From: Bacillus sp. NTK034
GTDB taxonomy: Bacteria > Bacillota > Bacilli > Bacillales > Cytobacillaceae
Assembly (NCBI RefSeq): GCF_017303275.1
Contig: NZ_JAFKOJ010000006.1
Span: forward strand, 300,460 to 364,459
Length of the DNA: 64,000 nt
Direction: 5' to 3'
Shown here: positions 53,501-60,820 of the stretch, in pieces
Layout: each line of letters opens with the position of its first letter
Numbering within the stretch: position 1 is the first letter of the stretch
Position numbers and translations under genes: made by a program
Notes under the pieces: generated by a model
Seen by the model: the letters and a program-made list of their open reading frames with translations, nothing else
What the model was told of the DNA's origin: nothing
Databases searched by the model: none

Positions 53501-55085
53501 AATGCTCAGTTTCCCGGTCACGGTCAATGGCAGGGTTTGTAACGACAGCAACACTTTCCTTAATAAAATCAGCGATGTTTTTCCGCTGAGGATTTAGTGC
53601 TGCTAAAGGGGAGTCGTGTCCAAGAGAACGAATTGGCTCCGCTCCTTTTTCTGCCATTTGCTCGACAAGCTGGACATGGTCTCTCTCCCAGCCGAAGGCT
53701 TTATACTGCCCGTTATGAATCTTATCCGGATAGTTTACTGAGATGGTTTTCTCCAGTTTAGGAGATTGCAGGCGAATCCGGAAGTTTTCAGCGTCCACTC
53801 TCTTTGAAAATCTGTCAAAAACTTCAGCCTGGTAATGGCTGTGTTCGTAAACGGCAAGTGTATCGCCGTCCCATTTTAAACCAACCTTTTCACCCGGTGA
53901 AAGCGGCTTAGGTTCATTTACATATTCACTGGATGGGATGATGCCAGGCTCAGAAGAGAACAGATAGGAACTTTCAGTTTCCAGCATCCAAAGCGGGCGG
54001 AGACCCAGCGCATCGACACTGAAAACAGCCTCATCGGCAAATCGGGAAATAATTCCTGCTGGACCTTGAGCAAAATGTCCCCATGCTTCACGGATATAGG
54101 CGTACATATCCTGAAGGTGATCAGGGTATGACTTGATTTCATTCACGATAGGCGGGAACATGACATCCATTGCTTCAAAGAGGGTATAGCCATCCCTGCA
54201 GATAAACGTTTCAAGTGTCCTGCTCAGATCCTGAGAGTCACTGCCGTCTTTTACAAGCGGAACGCCAACCATTTTGGCTTCATCCCTGAGTTTGGCAATC
54301 GTGTTGATTTCTCCGTTATGTCCTAACACACTAAAAGGCTGTACGCGGAAAAAGCTTGATAATGTGTTAGTGGAGTAGCGATTGTGCCCAAGAGTCATTG
54401 TTGAAGCAACAAGAGGGCTTGCTAAATCATGGTAGTATTTAGGCAGAATGTCTCCCGCTCCCATTACTTTGTATACAGCATGATACTGGCTTAGGGAAGC
54501 GACATGAACATGTTCGTCTTCTTCAAAGTCAACAATCAATTCAAACAGCTTTTTTGAAAGCTCCCCTCCAGTTTCCTCTGCTAAACAGGCAAACTGCCAG
54601 AATACAGGATTCTCCTGAATGGCAATGGGACCTAAAGCTGACGACTCAGTTACTTCGTCAGATGCATAAATAACCATTAGTTTTGCGTCAGCAAGCTTTT
54701 GCAGCAAAATGGCTTTAAGTGATTCAGTATCCTGCTTTCTGGACATGAACACATGTCCAACGACAAATCCTTCCTTTTCTGCTGCTTTAGGATCTGCTCC
54801 TGCTTCCTTTAACTTTTCTTTCCACAGCTCTCTCGGGATATCAATATGAATCCCTACGCCGTCGCCTTCTCCATTTATAAAACCGGCACGGTGATTCATC
54901 GTAACAAGTGCGTTGATGCAGCTGAAAATATTTTCGCGGGTTGGGACTTTCTTTTTCTCCATTGCAGAAACAATGCCGCACGCATCGTGCTCCTGGCGGT
55001 GAAACTCTGTAAAAAGTGAAGGACTCCATTGCTGTAATGTCATAAAATTCGGCTGAAAATAAGGCTGTGCCTTAAAGCCGTTCAC
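50571..55085 (-). CDS. gltB: glutamate synthase large subunit (divergent form)
   Basis: Protein of up to 1504 residues. Domain order: class II glutamine amidotransferase (catalytic Cys in HDACGIVSAM, exposed after removal of a short propeptide), central domain, FMN domain with SLNGEGGEIKDM and SGFDGGTGAARIHALQHVG features, cysteine cluster CTTCRGCHLDTCHVGIATQ for the 3Fe-4S cluster, and a C-terminal GXGXG beta-helix. It makes glutamate from glutamine and 2-oxoglutarate. The sequence differs clearly from B. subtilis GltA, and no small subunit gene (gltD) is adjacent. The start is unsure: GTG 55085 lies inside AGGAGGTG itself; ATG 55043 has no binding site near. Confidence 0.9.
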   Translation of the reverse strand: MNGFKAQPYFQPNFMTLQQWSPSLFTEFHRQEHDACGIVSAMEKKKVPTRENIFSCINALVTMNHRAGFINGEGDGVGIHIDIPRELWKEKLKEAGADPKAAEKEGFVVGHVFMSRKQDTESLKAILLQKLADAKLMVIYASDEVTESSALGPIAIQENPVFWQFACLAEETGGELSKKLFELIVDFEEDEHVHVASLSQYHAVYKVMGAGDILPKYYHDLASPLVASTMTLGHNRYSTNTLSSFFRVQPFSVLGHNGEINTIAKLRDEAKMVGVPLVKDGSDSQDLSRTLETFICRDGYTLFEAMDVMFPPIVNEIKSYPDHLQDMYAYIREAWGHFAQGPAGIISRFADEAVFSVDALGLRPLWMLETESSYLFSSEPGIIPSSEYVNEPKPLSPGEKVGLKWDGDTLAVYEHSHYQAEVFDRFSKRVDAENFRIRLQSPKLEKTISVNYPDKIHNGQYKAFGWERDHVQLVEQMAEKGAEPIRSLGHDSPLAALNPQRKNIADFIKESVAVVTNPAIDRDRETEHFSTRTIIGQRPSLFEKQEPGAVIELQTPILIEGKAGFECSDELNQPTYDQVTCFYQEQKLISYLSTTFNKDETVKEALDRLSAEAVDAVKNGKTLLVLDDANAHQEDAYWIDPHLAVSAIDQALVKEAIRRECSLLLRSASIRSLHDIITAFGLGADIISPYYMFMTVLGESETPLKNLYSALTKGLEKVISTIGIHELRGYGRLFSAIGLHEELAEYLNIVNFFGSKELSFSFSALKEDAFARAEDYQNEKERIGKTFSLFPRIWKAIGEVASTGDYNAYKEKITEQEDQNPTTIRHLTGFKETDSHLNPEDISLHVGEHDLPFVISSMSFGSQNETAFRAYAEGADRLNMVSLNGEGGEIKDMLGKYPRTRGQQVASGRFGVNAELLNSSNLLEIKIGQGAKPGEGGHLPGSKVTAKIAEARNATIGSDLISPSNNHDIYSIEDLAQMIHELKTANDIAKVAVKVPVVPNIGTIAVGIAKAGADIITLSGFDGGTGAARIHALQHVGLPVEIGVKAAHNALLEAGIRDSVELWADGGIKSAADVLKVMLLGANRVGFGTLSMLAIGCTTCRGCHLDTCHVGIATQIDSEAQAKEHGLRRFVPRQFDLAVQGIMNLFTAFGNELKALAASIGVKNLQDAVGRSDLLVQIKGQDQLDLTHLLKTLEIGQFSIQETPEALQEAQLQVAVGAEYLDASVEELHQSREFHSITSEQRVLGSRVSCHRVRDRLDGSYKTLPQVDLKYKGGSIPGNGLGAYNSFGINIEVAGGAQDGIGKTSFGGQIKIFKAKGKNGKFYNGSVGKGFGYGAQQGLLVAQGNADARAGIRLSGADMIIGGQLQKPLPEKEYGNIGSDANIKGFAFEYMTNGRGLVLGDAGPWICAGMTGGVVYLRHQPEMGLTKEAIQRRIAKGAKVSVTTLSDKGKEDVKDLLGQYVALLKDQCQEEEASKLASLLNHPEDHFVQVIPVKEQADPSVSTE

Positions 55086-55280
55086 CTCCTGAAAAATAGT
55101 AATCTATAAAAATTTAATGTTTACGGGTTTTAAATGAGGCTACTGCAAAGTTAATCTTGTTTTGAAAGGATAAATGCATAGGCATTTATTAAATGAATAG
55201 TTAGATTATTCGGGACAGGCTAATAAAATTATTAACTCTTTATGTCAGCGTAATCCGCTCTTACACAAAAGATTTCTCCT

Positions 55281-55309
55281 ATCATATCATATGAATTTTC
55301 AGAAATCAA
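55281..55309 (-). promoter_or_regulatory. sigma-A promoter of gltB
   Basis: On the minus strand TTGATT (55304-55309) and TATGAT (55281-55286) are 17 bases apart. Transcription would start near 55274, leaving a leader of about 190 bases before gltB. The leader contains a small hairpin AAATGC / GCATTT near 55173-55190. Confidence 0.55.
55294..55308. promoter_or_regulatory. CodY-like box inside the gltB promoter
   Basis: AATTTTCAGAAATCA matches 12 of 15 positions of the CodY consensus AATTTTCWGAAAATT. It covers the -35 box and spacer of the gltB promoter, an ideal place for repression. Confidence 0.55.
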
Positions 55310-55378
55310 TTATTTATACAAAAAGTTGGATATGATTTAAAGGAGGACATTGGTTTATGAATAAAAAATCGCCTTGTT

Positions 55379-55392
55379 TGTAAACGTTTTCA
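55379..55392. promoter_or_regulatory. cre (CcpA) site match
   Basis: TGTAAACGTTTTCA fits the consensus TGWAANCGNTNWCA at every position. It lies about 70 bases upstream of the gltB -35 box and close to the 3' end of gsaB, so its target is unclear; gltB control by carbon supply is possible. Confidence 0.45.
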
Positions 55393-55401
55393 TTATTGGA
55401 G

Positions 55402-55433
55402 TTAAAGAAAACGGAAGCATTTCTGCTCCCGTT
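55402..55433 (-). terminator. terminator of gsaB
   Basis: On the minus strand the stem ACGGGAGCA / TGCTTCCGT with a GAAA loop is followed by TTTCTTTAA. Confidence 0.85.
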
Positions 55434-55454
55434 AATGTATAAAAATATGAATAT

Positions 55455-56750
55455 TTATTCGCCTTTTAATTGCTGAAATGCATTTTGTACTGCGTGAATC
55501 GTTGCTTGGATATCTTCCTCGGTATGCGCGATTGTCATAAACCATGCTTCATATTTTGATGGAGCCAGGTTTATTCCCTGATTGAGCATCAGTTTGAAGA
55601 ATTTTGCGAACATTTCTCCATCTGTATTTTCCGCCTGCTCATAATTCACAACTTTTTCTTCTGTAAAGTAAATTGTCAGGGCACCCTTTAATCGGTTAAT
55701 TGTTATTGGAATGTTATGTTCTTCAGCAGCTGAGCTAATGCCTTTTTCAAGCATTTCGCCAAGTTGGTCCAGATATTCATAGACACCCGGCTGTTTCAAT
55801 ACTTCGAGACATGCAATTCCTGACAGAATCGAAGCTGGATTACCAGCCATTGTACCGGCTTGATATGCAGGACCTAACGGAGCTACTGTTTCCATGATTT
55901 CCTTTTTTCCGCCATACGCACCGATTGGAAGGCCGCCTCCAATGATTTTCCCTATAGCTGTCAAGTCCGGTTTTACGCCCAGCAGGTCCTGTGCGCCGCC
56001 ATACATAAACCGGAAAGCTGTGATGACTTCATCATAAATGACTAGTGCACCGGCTGCATGTGTTAATTCGTTAACCTGTTCCAAAAACCCTGGTTTAGGT
56101 TCAACAATTCCAAAGTTGCCGACAATCGGTTCAACCAGGACGGCAGCGATTTGGTCGCCCCATTTTTCCAGCGCTTCCTTATATGGTTCGATTTCATTGA
56201 AAGGAACTGTGATCACTTCCTGGGCAATGCTCTTTGGAACCCCGGCAGAGTCAGGGGTTCCAAGTGTCGACGGCCCTGAACCTGCAGCAACCAGTACAAG
56301 ATCGGAATGGCCGTGATAGCAGCCTGCAAATTTAATGATTTTGTCCCTGCCTGTATAGGCTCTTGCAACACGGATCGTGGTCATGACCGCTTCAGTTCCT
56401 GAGTTCACAAAGCGGACTTTATCCAAATTAGGCATTGCTTCCTTTAGCATTTCCGCGAATTTCACTTCATGAGGTGTAGGAGTTCCATATAATACTCCGC
56501 GCTCAGCTGCTGTTTTTATTGCTTCTGTAATATGGGGGTGGGCATGTCCGGTAATGATGGGACCGTACGCAGCAAGATAATCGATATACTGATTGCCGTC
56601 CACATCCCAGAAATAAGCGCCCTGCGCACGTTCCATTGCAACCGGCGAGCCGCCGCCAACAGCTTTATAGGAGCGGGAAGGACTGTTCACTCCTCCGACA
56701 ATATGTTCTAAAGCCTGTTTATGCAGCCGTTCAGAATTAGTAAATTGCAT
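55455..56750 (-). CDS. gsaB: glutamate-1-semialdehyde 2,1-aminomutase (GsaB/HemL type)
   Basis: Protein of 431 residues (B. subtilis GsaB: 429). PLP-dependent aminotransferase fold: [13 protein letters not shown] at the N-terminus, [18 protein letters not shown], cofactor site [27 protein letters not shown] with Asp, and the PLP lysine in [16 protein letters not shown] (about 268). It converts glutamate-1-semialdehyde to 5-aminolevulinate for haem synthesis. As in B. subtilis this is the second copy type, away from the hemAXCDBL operon. ATG 56750 follows AGGAGGATTAAC. Confidence 0.93.
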   Translation of the reverse strand: MQFTNSERLHKQALEHIVGGVNSPSRSYKAVGGGSPVAMERAQGAYFWDVDGNQYIDYLAAYGPIITGHAHPHITEAIKTAAERGVLYGTPTPHEVKFAEMLKEAMPNLDKVRFVNSGTEAVMTTIRVARAYTGRDKIIKFAGCYHGHSDLVLVAAGSGPSTLGTPDSAGVPKSIAQEVITVPFNEIEPYKEALEKWGDQIAAVLVEPIVGNFGIVEPKPGFLEQVNELTHAAGALVIYDEVITAFRFMYGGAQDLLGVKPDLTAIGKIIGGGLPIGAYGGKKEIMETVAPLGPAYQAGTMAGNPASILSGIACLEVLKQPGVYEYLDQLGEMLEKGISSAAEEHNIPITINRLKGALTIYFTEEKVVNYEQAENTDGEMFAKFFKLMLNQGINLAPSKYEAWFMTIAHTEEDIQATIHAVQNAFQQLKGE

Positions 56751-56940
56751 GTTAATCCTCCTGATAGAATCCAATTATAAGTTCATCATTATTTTAACAT
56801 GTATGGAAGGGGCTTCGTCCAATCTAAAAGGAAGGCGGACTATTCTGTATTTTAGAAAGCGTAAATGGAGCAATCTAGTTGTGAAGAATGCGCTGTTTGT
56901 CTAAACTATTTCATTAGGGCATTAATCGGCAGGAGGAGTA

Positions 56941-57951
56941 ATGATGAATGATGCAATAACAGTAAGGAACTTAAAGAAGGAGTTTAAAGCTTATTCAAGC
57001 CGCTCAGGATTAAAAGGTGCTTTCCGTGATTTGCTTACAAGGAATTATAAGATTGTGCCAGCGGTTAACAATATCAGTTTCACTGTAAAGCAAGGGGAAA
57101 TGGTTGGGTATATTGGTGAAAATGGAGCAGGGAAATCAACCACCATAAAAATGCTGACGGGGATTCTAACCCCAACCAGCGGTGAAGTGATTGTGAATGG
57201 AATGAACCCTCATAAAGACCGTGAAAAATTCGTCAGCACGATTGGAGTTGTCTTCGGCCAGAGATCTCAGCTTTGGTGGGATATTGCTGTACAGGAATCC
57301 TTCAGGCTGCTCAAGAAGGTGTATAAAGTTACTGATGAGCAATACAACAGCCATATGGCGCATGTTATCAAAACCTTAGATATTGAACCACTGCTAGATA
57401 AGCCGGTCCGGAAGCTTTCACTCGGGCAGAGAATGAGGTGTGAACTGGCAGCAGCACTCATCCATAATCCGCCGCTGCTGTTCTTGGATGAGCCGACAAT
57501 TGGGCTTGATGTACTTGTTAAGTTAAAAATCAGGGAGTTTTTAAAAGAAATTAATGAAAAATATAATACAACCATCCTGCTTACTACTCATGATCTGTCG
57601 GATATTGAGGCGCTATGCGAACGCGTGGTTATGTTAGATGACGGGAAAATCATCTATGATGGGGCTTTAAAAAGCCTTAAGGAAAAATGGGGAGAGGGGA
57701 AGGAAATAGAATTTCAATTTCTTGAAGAAGTGGATCTTAGTGATTTAAACAAAATAACGGCATCATCGGAAGTGAAATGGGAGAAGGATGAGAAAGAAGC
57801 GATCTTTACAGCCTTTGCAGAGGATAATGATGAACTGATTTCCCTGCTGATAGCTAAAGTCGTGGCGGAATTGAAAGTGAAAGACATCAATATTAAAGAA
57901 ACTTCAACTGAGGAAATAATTAGAAAAATTTATGACCGGGGGATCTCTTAA
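56941..57951 (+). CDS. ABC-2 type transporter ATPase
   Basis: Protein of 336 residues: Walker A GENGAGKST (about 59-67), GQRSQLWWDIAVQESF (a feature of this subfamily), signature LSLGQRMRCELAAAL, Walker B LLFLDEPTIGLDV, switch LTTHDLSDIE, and a C-terminal extension of about 80 residues. It belongs to the group that works with DUF990 (ABC-2_lan-like) permeases for export of unknown substrates. ATG 56941 or 56944 follows AGGAGGAGTA. Its stop overlaps an ATG (TAATG at 57949-57953) and two permease genes follow. Confidence 0.9.
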   Translation: MMNDAITVRNLKKEFKAYSSRSGLKGAFRDLLTRNYKIVPAVNNISFTVKQGEMVGYIGENGAGKSTTIKMLTGILTPTSGEVIVNGMNPHKDREKFVSTIGVVFGQRSQLWWDIAVQESFRLLKKVYKVTDEQYNSHMAHVIKTLDIEPLLDKPVRKLSLGQRMRCELAAALIHNPPLLFLDEPTIGLDVLVKLKIREFLKEINEKYNTTILLTTHDLSDIEALCERVVMLDDGKIIYDGALKSLKEKWGEGKEIEFQFLEEVDLSDLNKITASSEVKWEKDEKEAIFTAFAEDNDELISLLIAKVVAELKVKDINIKETSTEEIIRKIYDRGIS

Positions 57952-57971
57952 TGAAAGGATTTATTTATATC

Positions 57972-57980
57972 GGGGGGGGG
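57972..57980 (+). repeat. homopolymer G9 tract at the permease start
   Basis: Nine consecutive G lie between the coupled ATG (57951) and the GTG start (57988) of the first permease. The tract may act as the ribosome binding site for GTG 57988. A change of one base would place the upstream ATG in frame with the permease. Confidence 0.85.
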
Positions 57981-57987
57981 TGTTCCT

Positions 57988-58779
57988 GTGGATAAATATA
58001 TAGAAATGATTCGGATCCGCTTTTTGATGATGCTTGCCTACCGAACGAATTACTATACAGGCATTCTGATATACAGCATTAATATTGGCGCTTACTATTT
58101 CTTGTGGAGCGCCATTTATGGAGAAAAAGATGCGATTGAGGGAATGTCTGTGATCCAGATGTCGACATATGTGGCTGTAGCCTGGATGGCGAGGGCATTT
58201 TACTTTAATAATATAGATCGGGAAATGGCTGCTGAAATTAAAGAAGGTAAAGTAGCGGTGGAACTGATCCGCCCATATAATTATTTGGGCATGAAAACGA
58301 TGCAGGGATTGGGAGAAGGGATATTCCGTCTCTTCTTTTTCTCGGTTCCGGGAATGGTCATTGTCTCGTTTATTTTTCCGCTCCAATTTTCTGGGGATTG
58401 GACTACCTGGATTTTCTTTGCTGCATCGATTTTATTAAGTTTTCTTATAAATACGCAAATTAATTTGCTGACAGGTATTACCACTTTCTTCTTATTTAAT
58501 AATACTGGGCTTATCCGGGCGAAAAGAGTTGTAATCGATCTCTTTTCCGGCCTTCTGATTCCTATCAGCTTTTTTCCGTTATGGGCACAGGATGTCTTAA
58601 GATTTCTTCCTTTTCAGGGGATCAGCTATGTGCCGAGTATGATTTTTACTAATAGTTTTTCGAATACTGAAGCCGTTCAGGCGATCGTGATGCAGGGTGT
58701 ATGGGTGATTGTTCTAATCATACCAATTCAGGTTTTGTGGATCATAGCGAAAAAACAGCTCATTATTCAAGGAGGGTGA
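57988..58779 (+). CDS. ABC-2 family transporter permease (DUF990), first subunit
   Basis: Protein of 263 residues with six membrane segments, of the DUF990/ABC-2_lan permease type (MIRIRFLMMLAYRTNYYTGIL at the N-terminus, VAVELIRPYNYLGMKTMQGLG in the first loop, noted by ELIRPYNY). GTG 57988 has the G9 tract about seven bases upstream as its only G-rich site. An ATG overlapping the stop of the ATPase gene (57951) is out of frame and ends after 14 codons. The next gene starts three bases after the stop. Confidence 0.85.
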   Translation: MDKYIEMIRIRFLMMLAYRTNYYTGILIYSINIGAYYFLWSAIYGEKDAIEGMSVIQMSTYVAVAWMARAFYFNNIDREMAAEIKEGKVAVELIRPYNYLGMKTMQGLGEGIFRLFFFSVPGMVIVSFIFPLQFSGDWTTWIFFAASILLSFLINTQINLLTGITTFFLFNNTGLIRAKRVVIDLFSGLLIPISFFPLWAQDVLRFLPFQGISYVPSMIFTNSFSNTEAVQAIVMQGVWVIVLIIPIQVLWIIAKKQLIIQGG

Positions 58780-58782
58780 CAG

Positions 58783-59568
58783 ATGTTTTATATAACTATT
58801 TTCTTTCAATATGTCGCCCAATATATGAAAACAAGAATGCAGTACCGTGCAGATTTATTTGTTGAGATCTTTTCAGATCTATTATTTCAGGCAGTTAATT
58901 TAATTTTTATCTTAGTAGTCTTTGGCCATACAAATCTCCTTGGGGGCTGGACAAGGGATGAAATTATCTTTATTTACGGATTTTTCCTTGTTCCCTATGC
59001 ACTGTTTTCATCTTTCTTTAATATCTGGGATTTTAATGAGAGGTATATTGTAAAAGGAGAACTCGATAGGATTTTGACCCGCCCGATCCATAGTCTATTC
59101 CAAATCGTTTTAGAACGGATGGAACTTGAATCTCTTTTTGGGGCTGTTACTGGAATTGCGGTTATGATTTACGCCGGTAACAGTCTTGGGTTAGAGATAA
59201 GCTGGACAGATCCATTCTTATTCTTCATATTTGTGATAGGTGGAATGCTAGTGTACGGAGGCATCTTTGTCATGATTGCCTGCATCAGCTTTTGGGCGGA
59301 TGCCAGAACATCAATCATGCCGATGATGTACAACATCGGGAATTATGGAAGGTATCCGGTTGATATTTATAACAGTGTCATACGCTTCGTCTTAACCTGG
59401 GTGCTTCCGTTTGCCTTTGTTGGTGTATATCCTGCTTCATACTTTTTGGGGAAAGAGGAATGGTTTTTGTATTCCTTTTTAACGCCTGTAATCGGTATAG
59501 TATTTTTCGGCATTTCAATCCTGACTTGGAATTCGGGTGTTAAGCGTTATCGCGGTGCGGGCAATTAA
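58783..59568 (+). CDS. ABC-2 family transporter permease (DUF990), second subunit
   Basis: Protein of 261 residues with six membrane segments; N-terminal YVAQYMKTRMQYRADLFVEIF and the loop GELDRILTRPIHSLFQIVLERME (noted by GELDRILTRP) correspond to the matching places of the first subunit, as expected for paralogous partners. ATG follows AAGGAGGGTGACAG. The three genes form a complete exporter of unknown cargo and end at a terminator. This block is not found between gsaB and bcp in B. subtilis. Confidence 0.88.
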   Translation: MFYITIFFQYVAQYMKTRMQYRADLFVEIFSDLLFQAVNLIFILVVFGHTNLLGGWTRDEIIFIYGFFLVPYALFSSFFNIWDFNERYIVKGELDRILTRPIHSLFQIVLERMELESLFGAVTGIAVMIYAGNSLGLEISWTDPFLFFIFVIGGMLVYGGIFVMIACISFWADARTSIMPMMYNIGNYGRYPVDIYNSVIRFVLTWVLPFAFVGVYPASYFLGKEEWFLYSFLTPVIGIVFFGISILTWNSGVKRYRGAGN

Positions 59569-59597
59569 AGCCGGGTTATAAACCTGGCTTTTTTTAT
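59567..59597 (+). terminator. terminator of the ABC-2 operon
   Basis: Stem AAGCCGGGTT / AACCTGGCTT with one G-T pair and a three-base loop, followed by TTTTTTA. Confidence 0.88.
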
Positions 59598-59707
59598 GGG
59601 AAGAAATTCTGGCTATAAGCAGAAAGACGTTTCAGAGACAGGCTGTCATACAGGACTGGCCATAAGCGTATAAATGAATTGAAAAGCATTTCGAAATGAG
59701 GTGCAGT

Positions 59708-60121
59708 ATGGCATTTTATTTATCGCTGATTTTAATTGTGCTGTGCATGATCATGAGTCTGCAGACTCTTTTTTCATCCGCCAAGATAAAAGGAAGATGG
59801 GTTTCTGTTGAGAACTTTCTTTATCTAATAAGTTTGTATGCAACGATTATGATTGGGTTTGGCCTGATATATATTTGGCTTGATTTACATGGGCTGGTGG
59901 TTTTAATGGATGGCACTGACTATATGGAAACTGGTTTCCTCGAAAGACTGGAGACGGGCTTTTATTTTAGTGCGGTAACCCTTTTTTCGGTTGGGTATGG
60001 AGATATCAGTCCTATTGGAATAGGCAGGCTGATCGCGGTACTTGAGGCTTTGATTGGCTATGTGATCCCTGCAGCATTTGTAGCCAGGGTGGTATTTGAT
60101 GCAGGTGACCGGGCTCCATAA
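59708..60121 (+). CDS. two-helix potassium channel family protein
   Basis: Protein of 137 residues: an N-terminal membrane helix, a second helix (about 36-57), a pore loop with selectivity filter SVGYGD (about 99-104) and a final helix (about 110-132). This is the minimal Ion_trans_2 pore domain, and the Gly-Tyr-Gly filter points to K+. There is no RCK/TrkA-N regulatory domain. ATG 59708 is preferred over 59696, as GAGGTG lies right between. Single gene, roles such as potassium leak or osmotic balance are inferred only. Confidence 0.85.
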   Translation: MAFYLSLILIVLCMIMSLQTLFSSAKIKGRWVSVENFLYLISLYATIMIGFGLIYIWLDLHGLVVLMDGTDYMETGFLERLETGFYFSAVTLFSVGYGDISPIGIGRLIAVLEALIGYVIPAAFVARVVFDAGDRAP

Positions 60122-60147
60122 TGCCAGGAGTTGTTTTTGAACAAAAA

Positions 60148-60181
60148 GTTGGATAGGCTTAGAGTAAGAAACTTATCCAAC
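60148..60181 (+). promoter_or_regulatory. inverted repeat in front of bcp
   Basis: GTTGGATA (60148-60155) is repeated in inverted form as TATCCAAC (60174-60181), with 18 bases between. The right arm ends one base before the AGGAGG ribosome binding site of bcp. It could be an operator or a leader hairpin that hides the binding site. Confidence 0.45.
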
Positions 60182-60195
60182 AGGAGGAATAAAAG

Positions 60196-60666
60196 ATGAC
60201 AATTTCAATTGGAGAATTGGCACCGGATTTTGAACTGGCGGCAAGCAATGGTGAAAAAATAAAGCTATCAGATTACCGCGGGAAAAATATTGTTCTTTAT
60301 TTTTACCCAAAAGACATGACGCCTGGCTGCACAACTCAGGCATGTGATTTCAAGGACCGGCATGAGAATTTTGCAGAAGTGAACGCAGTCGTTTTAGGAG
60401 TTAGCCCCGATCCCCTCAGCAGGCATGAGAAGTTTATTGAAAAGCATGGATTGCCTTTCCTGCTGCTTTCAGATGAGGACCATAAAGCGGCAGAGACGTA
60501 CGGTGTCTGGAAACTGAAAAAGAACTTCGGAAAAGAATATATGGGCATTGAGCGTTCCACTTTTATTATTGACCAGGAAGGCAAACTGGTTAAAGAGTGG
60601 CGCAAGGTGAAGGTAAAAGGGCATGTCGAGGAGGCACTGGAATATATTAAGGAGAATCTGGCCTAG
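60196..60666 (+). CDS. bcp: thioredoxin-dependent thiol peroxidase Bcp (YgaF)
   Basis: Protein of 156 residues, an AhpC/TSA-type peroxiredoxin of the Bcp/PrxQ group. The peroxidatic cysteine is Cys45 in PGCTTQACDF and the resolving one Cys50, the CX4C arrangement of this group. It reduces H2O2 and organic peroxides using thioredoxin. ATG follows AACAGGAGGAATAAAAG. In B. subtilis ygaF also lies shortly before perR; here a decayed gene and a cobalamin adenosyltransferase gene stand between. Confidence 0.94.
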   Translation: MTISIGELAPDFELAASNGEKIKLSDYRGKNIVLYFYPKDMTPGCTTQACDFKDRHENFAEVNAVVLGVSPDPLSRHEKFIEKHGLPFLLLSDEDHKAAETYGVWKLKKNFGKEYMGIERSTFIIDQEGKLVKEWRKVKVKGHVEEALEYIKENLA

Positions 60667-60773
60667 CTGTAAATGGGTTGCCTATTTTTTAACGGAACAA
60701 GGCTTTTGTCCATTCCTAAGAACAAGTTTTGCATATCATTTTATTAGGGCATACCTCCTCAGATACTTTTTCG

Positions 60774-60806
60774 AAACGGACCTGAACAGGTTCGTTTTTT
60801 TTATAT
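60774..60806 (+). terminator. terminator of bcp
   Basis: Stem ACGGACCTG / CAGGTTCGT with a two-base loop and a run of eight T, located about 110 bases after the bcp stop. Confidence 0.85.
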
Positions 60807-60820
60807 TTATTATTTATGCC

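Larger units (their letters stand above)
55086..55454. other. gltB-gsaB intergenic region
   Basis: 369 bases. From left to right: gltB leader, gltB promoter with CodY-like box, a strong ribosome binding site AAAGGAGG (55340-55347) followed by an eight-codon frame on the plus strand (55358-55384), a perfect cre match (55379-55392) and the gsaB terminator. No full gene is present. Confidence 0.6.

Noticed and set aside
48942..55085. Prophage or genomic island around the repeat array and gltB
   Set aside because: No integrase, tRNA, direct-repeat borders or change of base composition is visible.
57961..58386. Minus-strand frame of 141 codons over the first ABC-2 permease
   Set aside because: Antisense to the permease, very rich in His, Arg and Asn as expected of shadow frames, no binding site.
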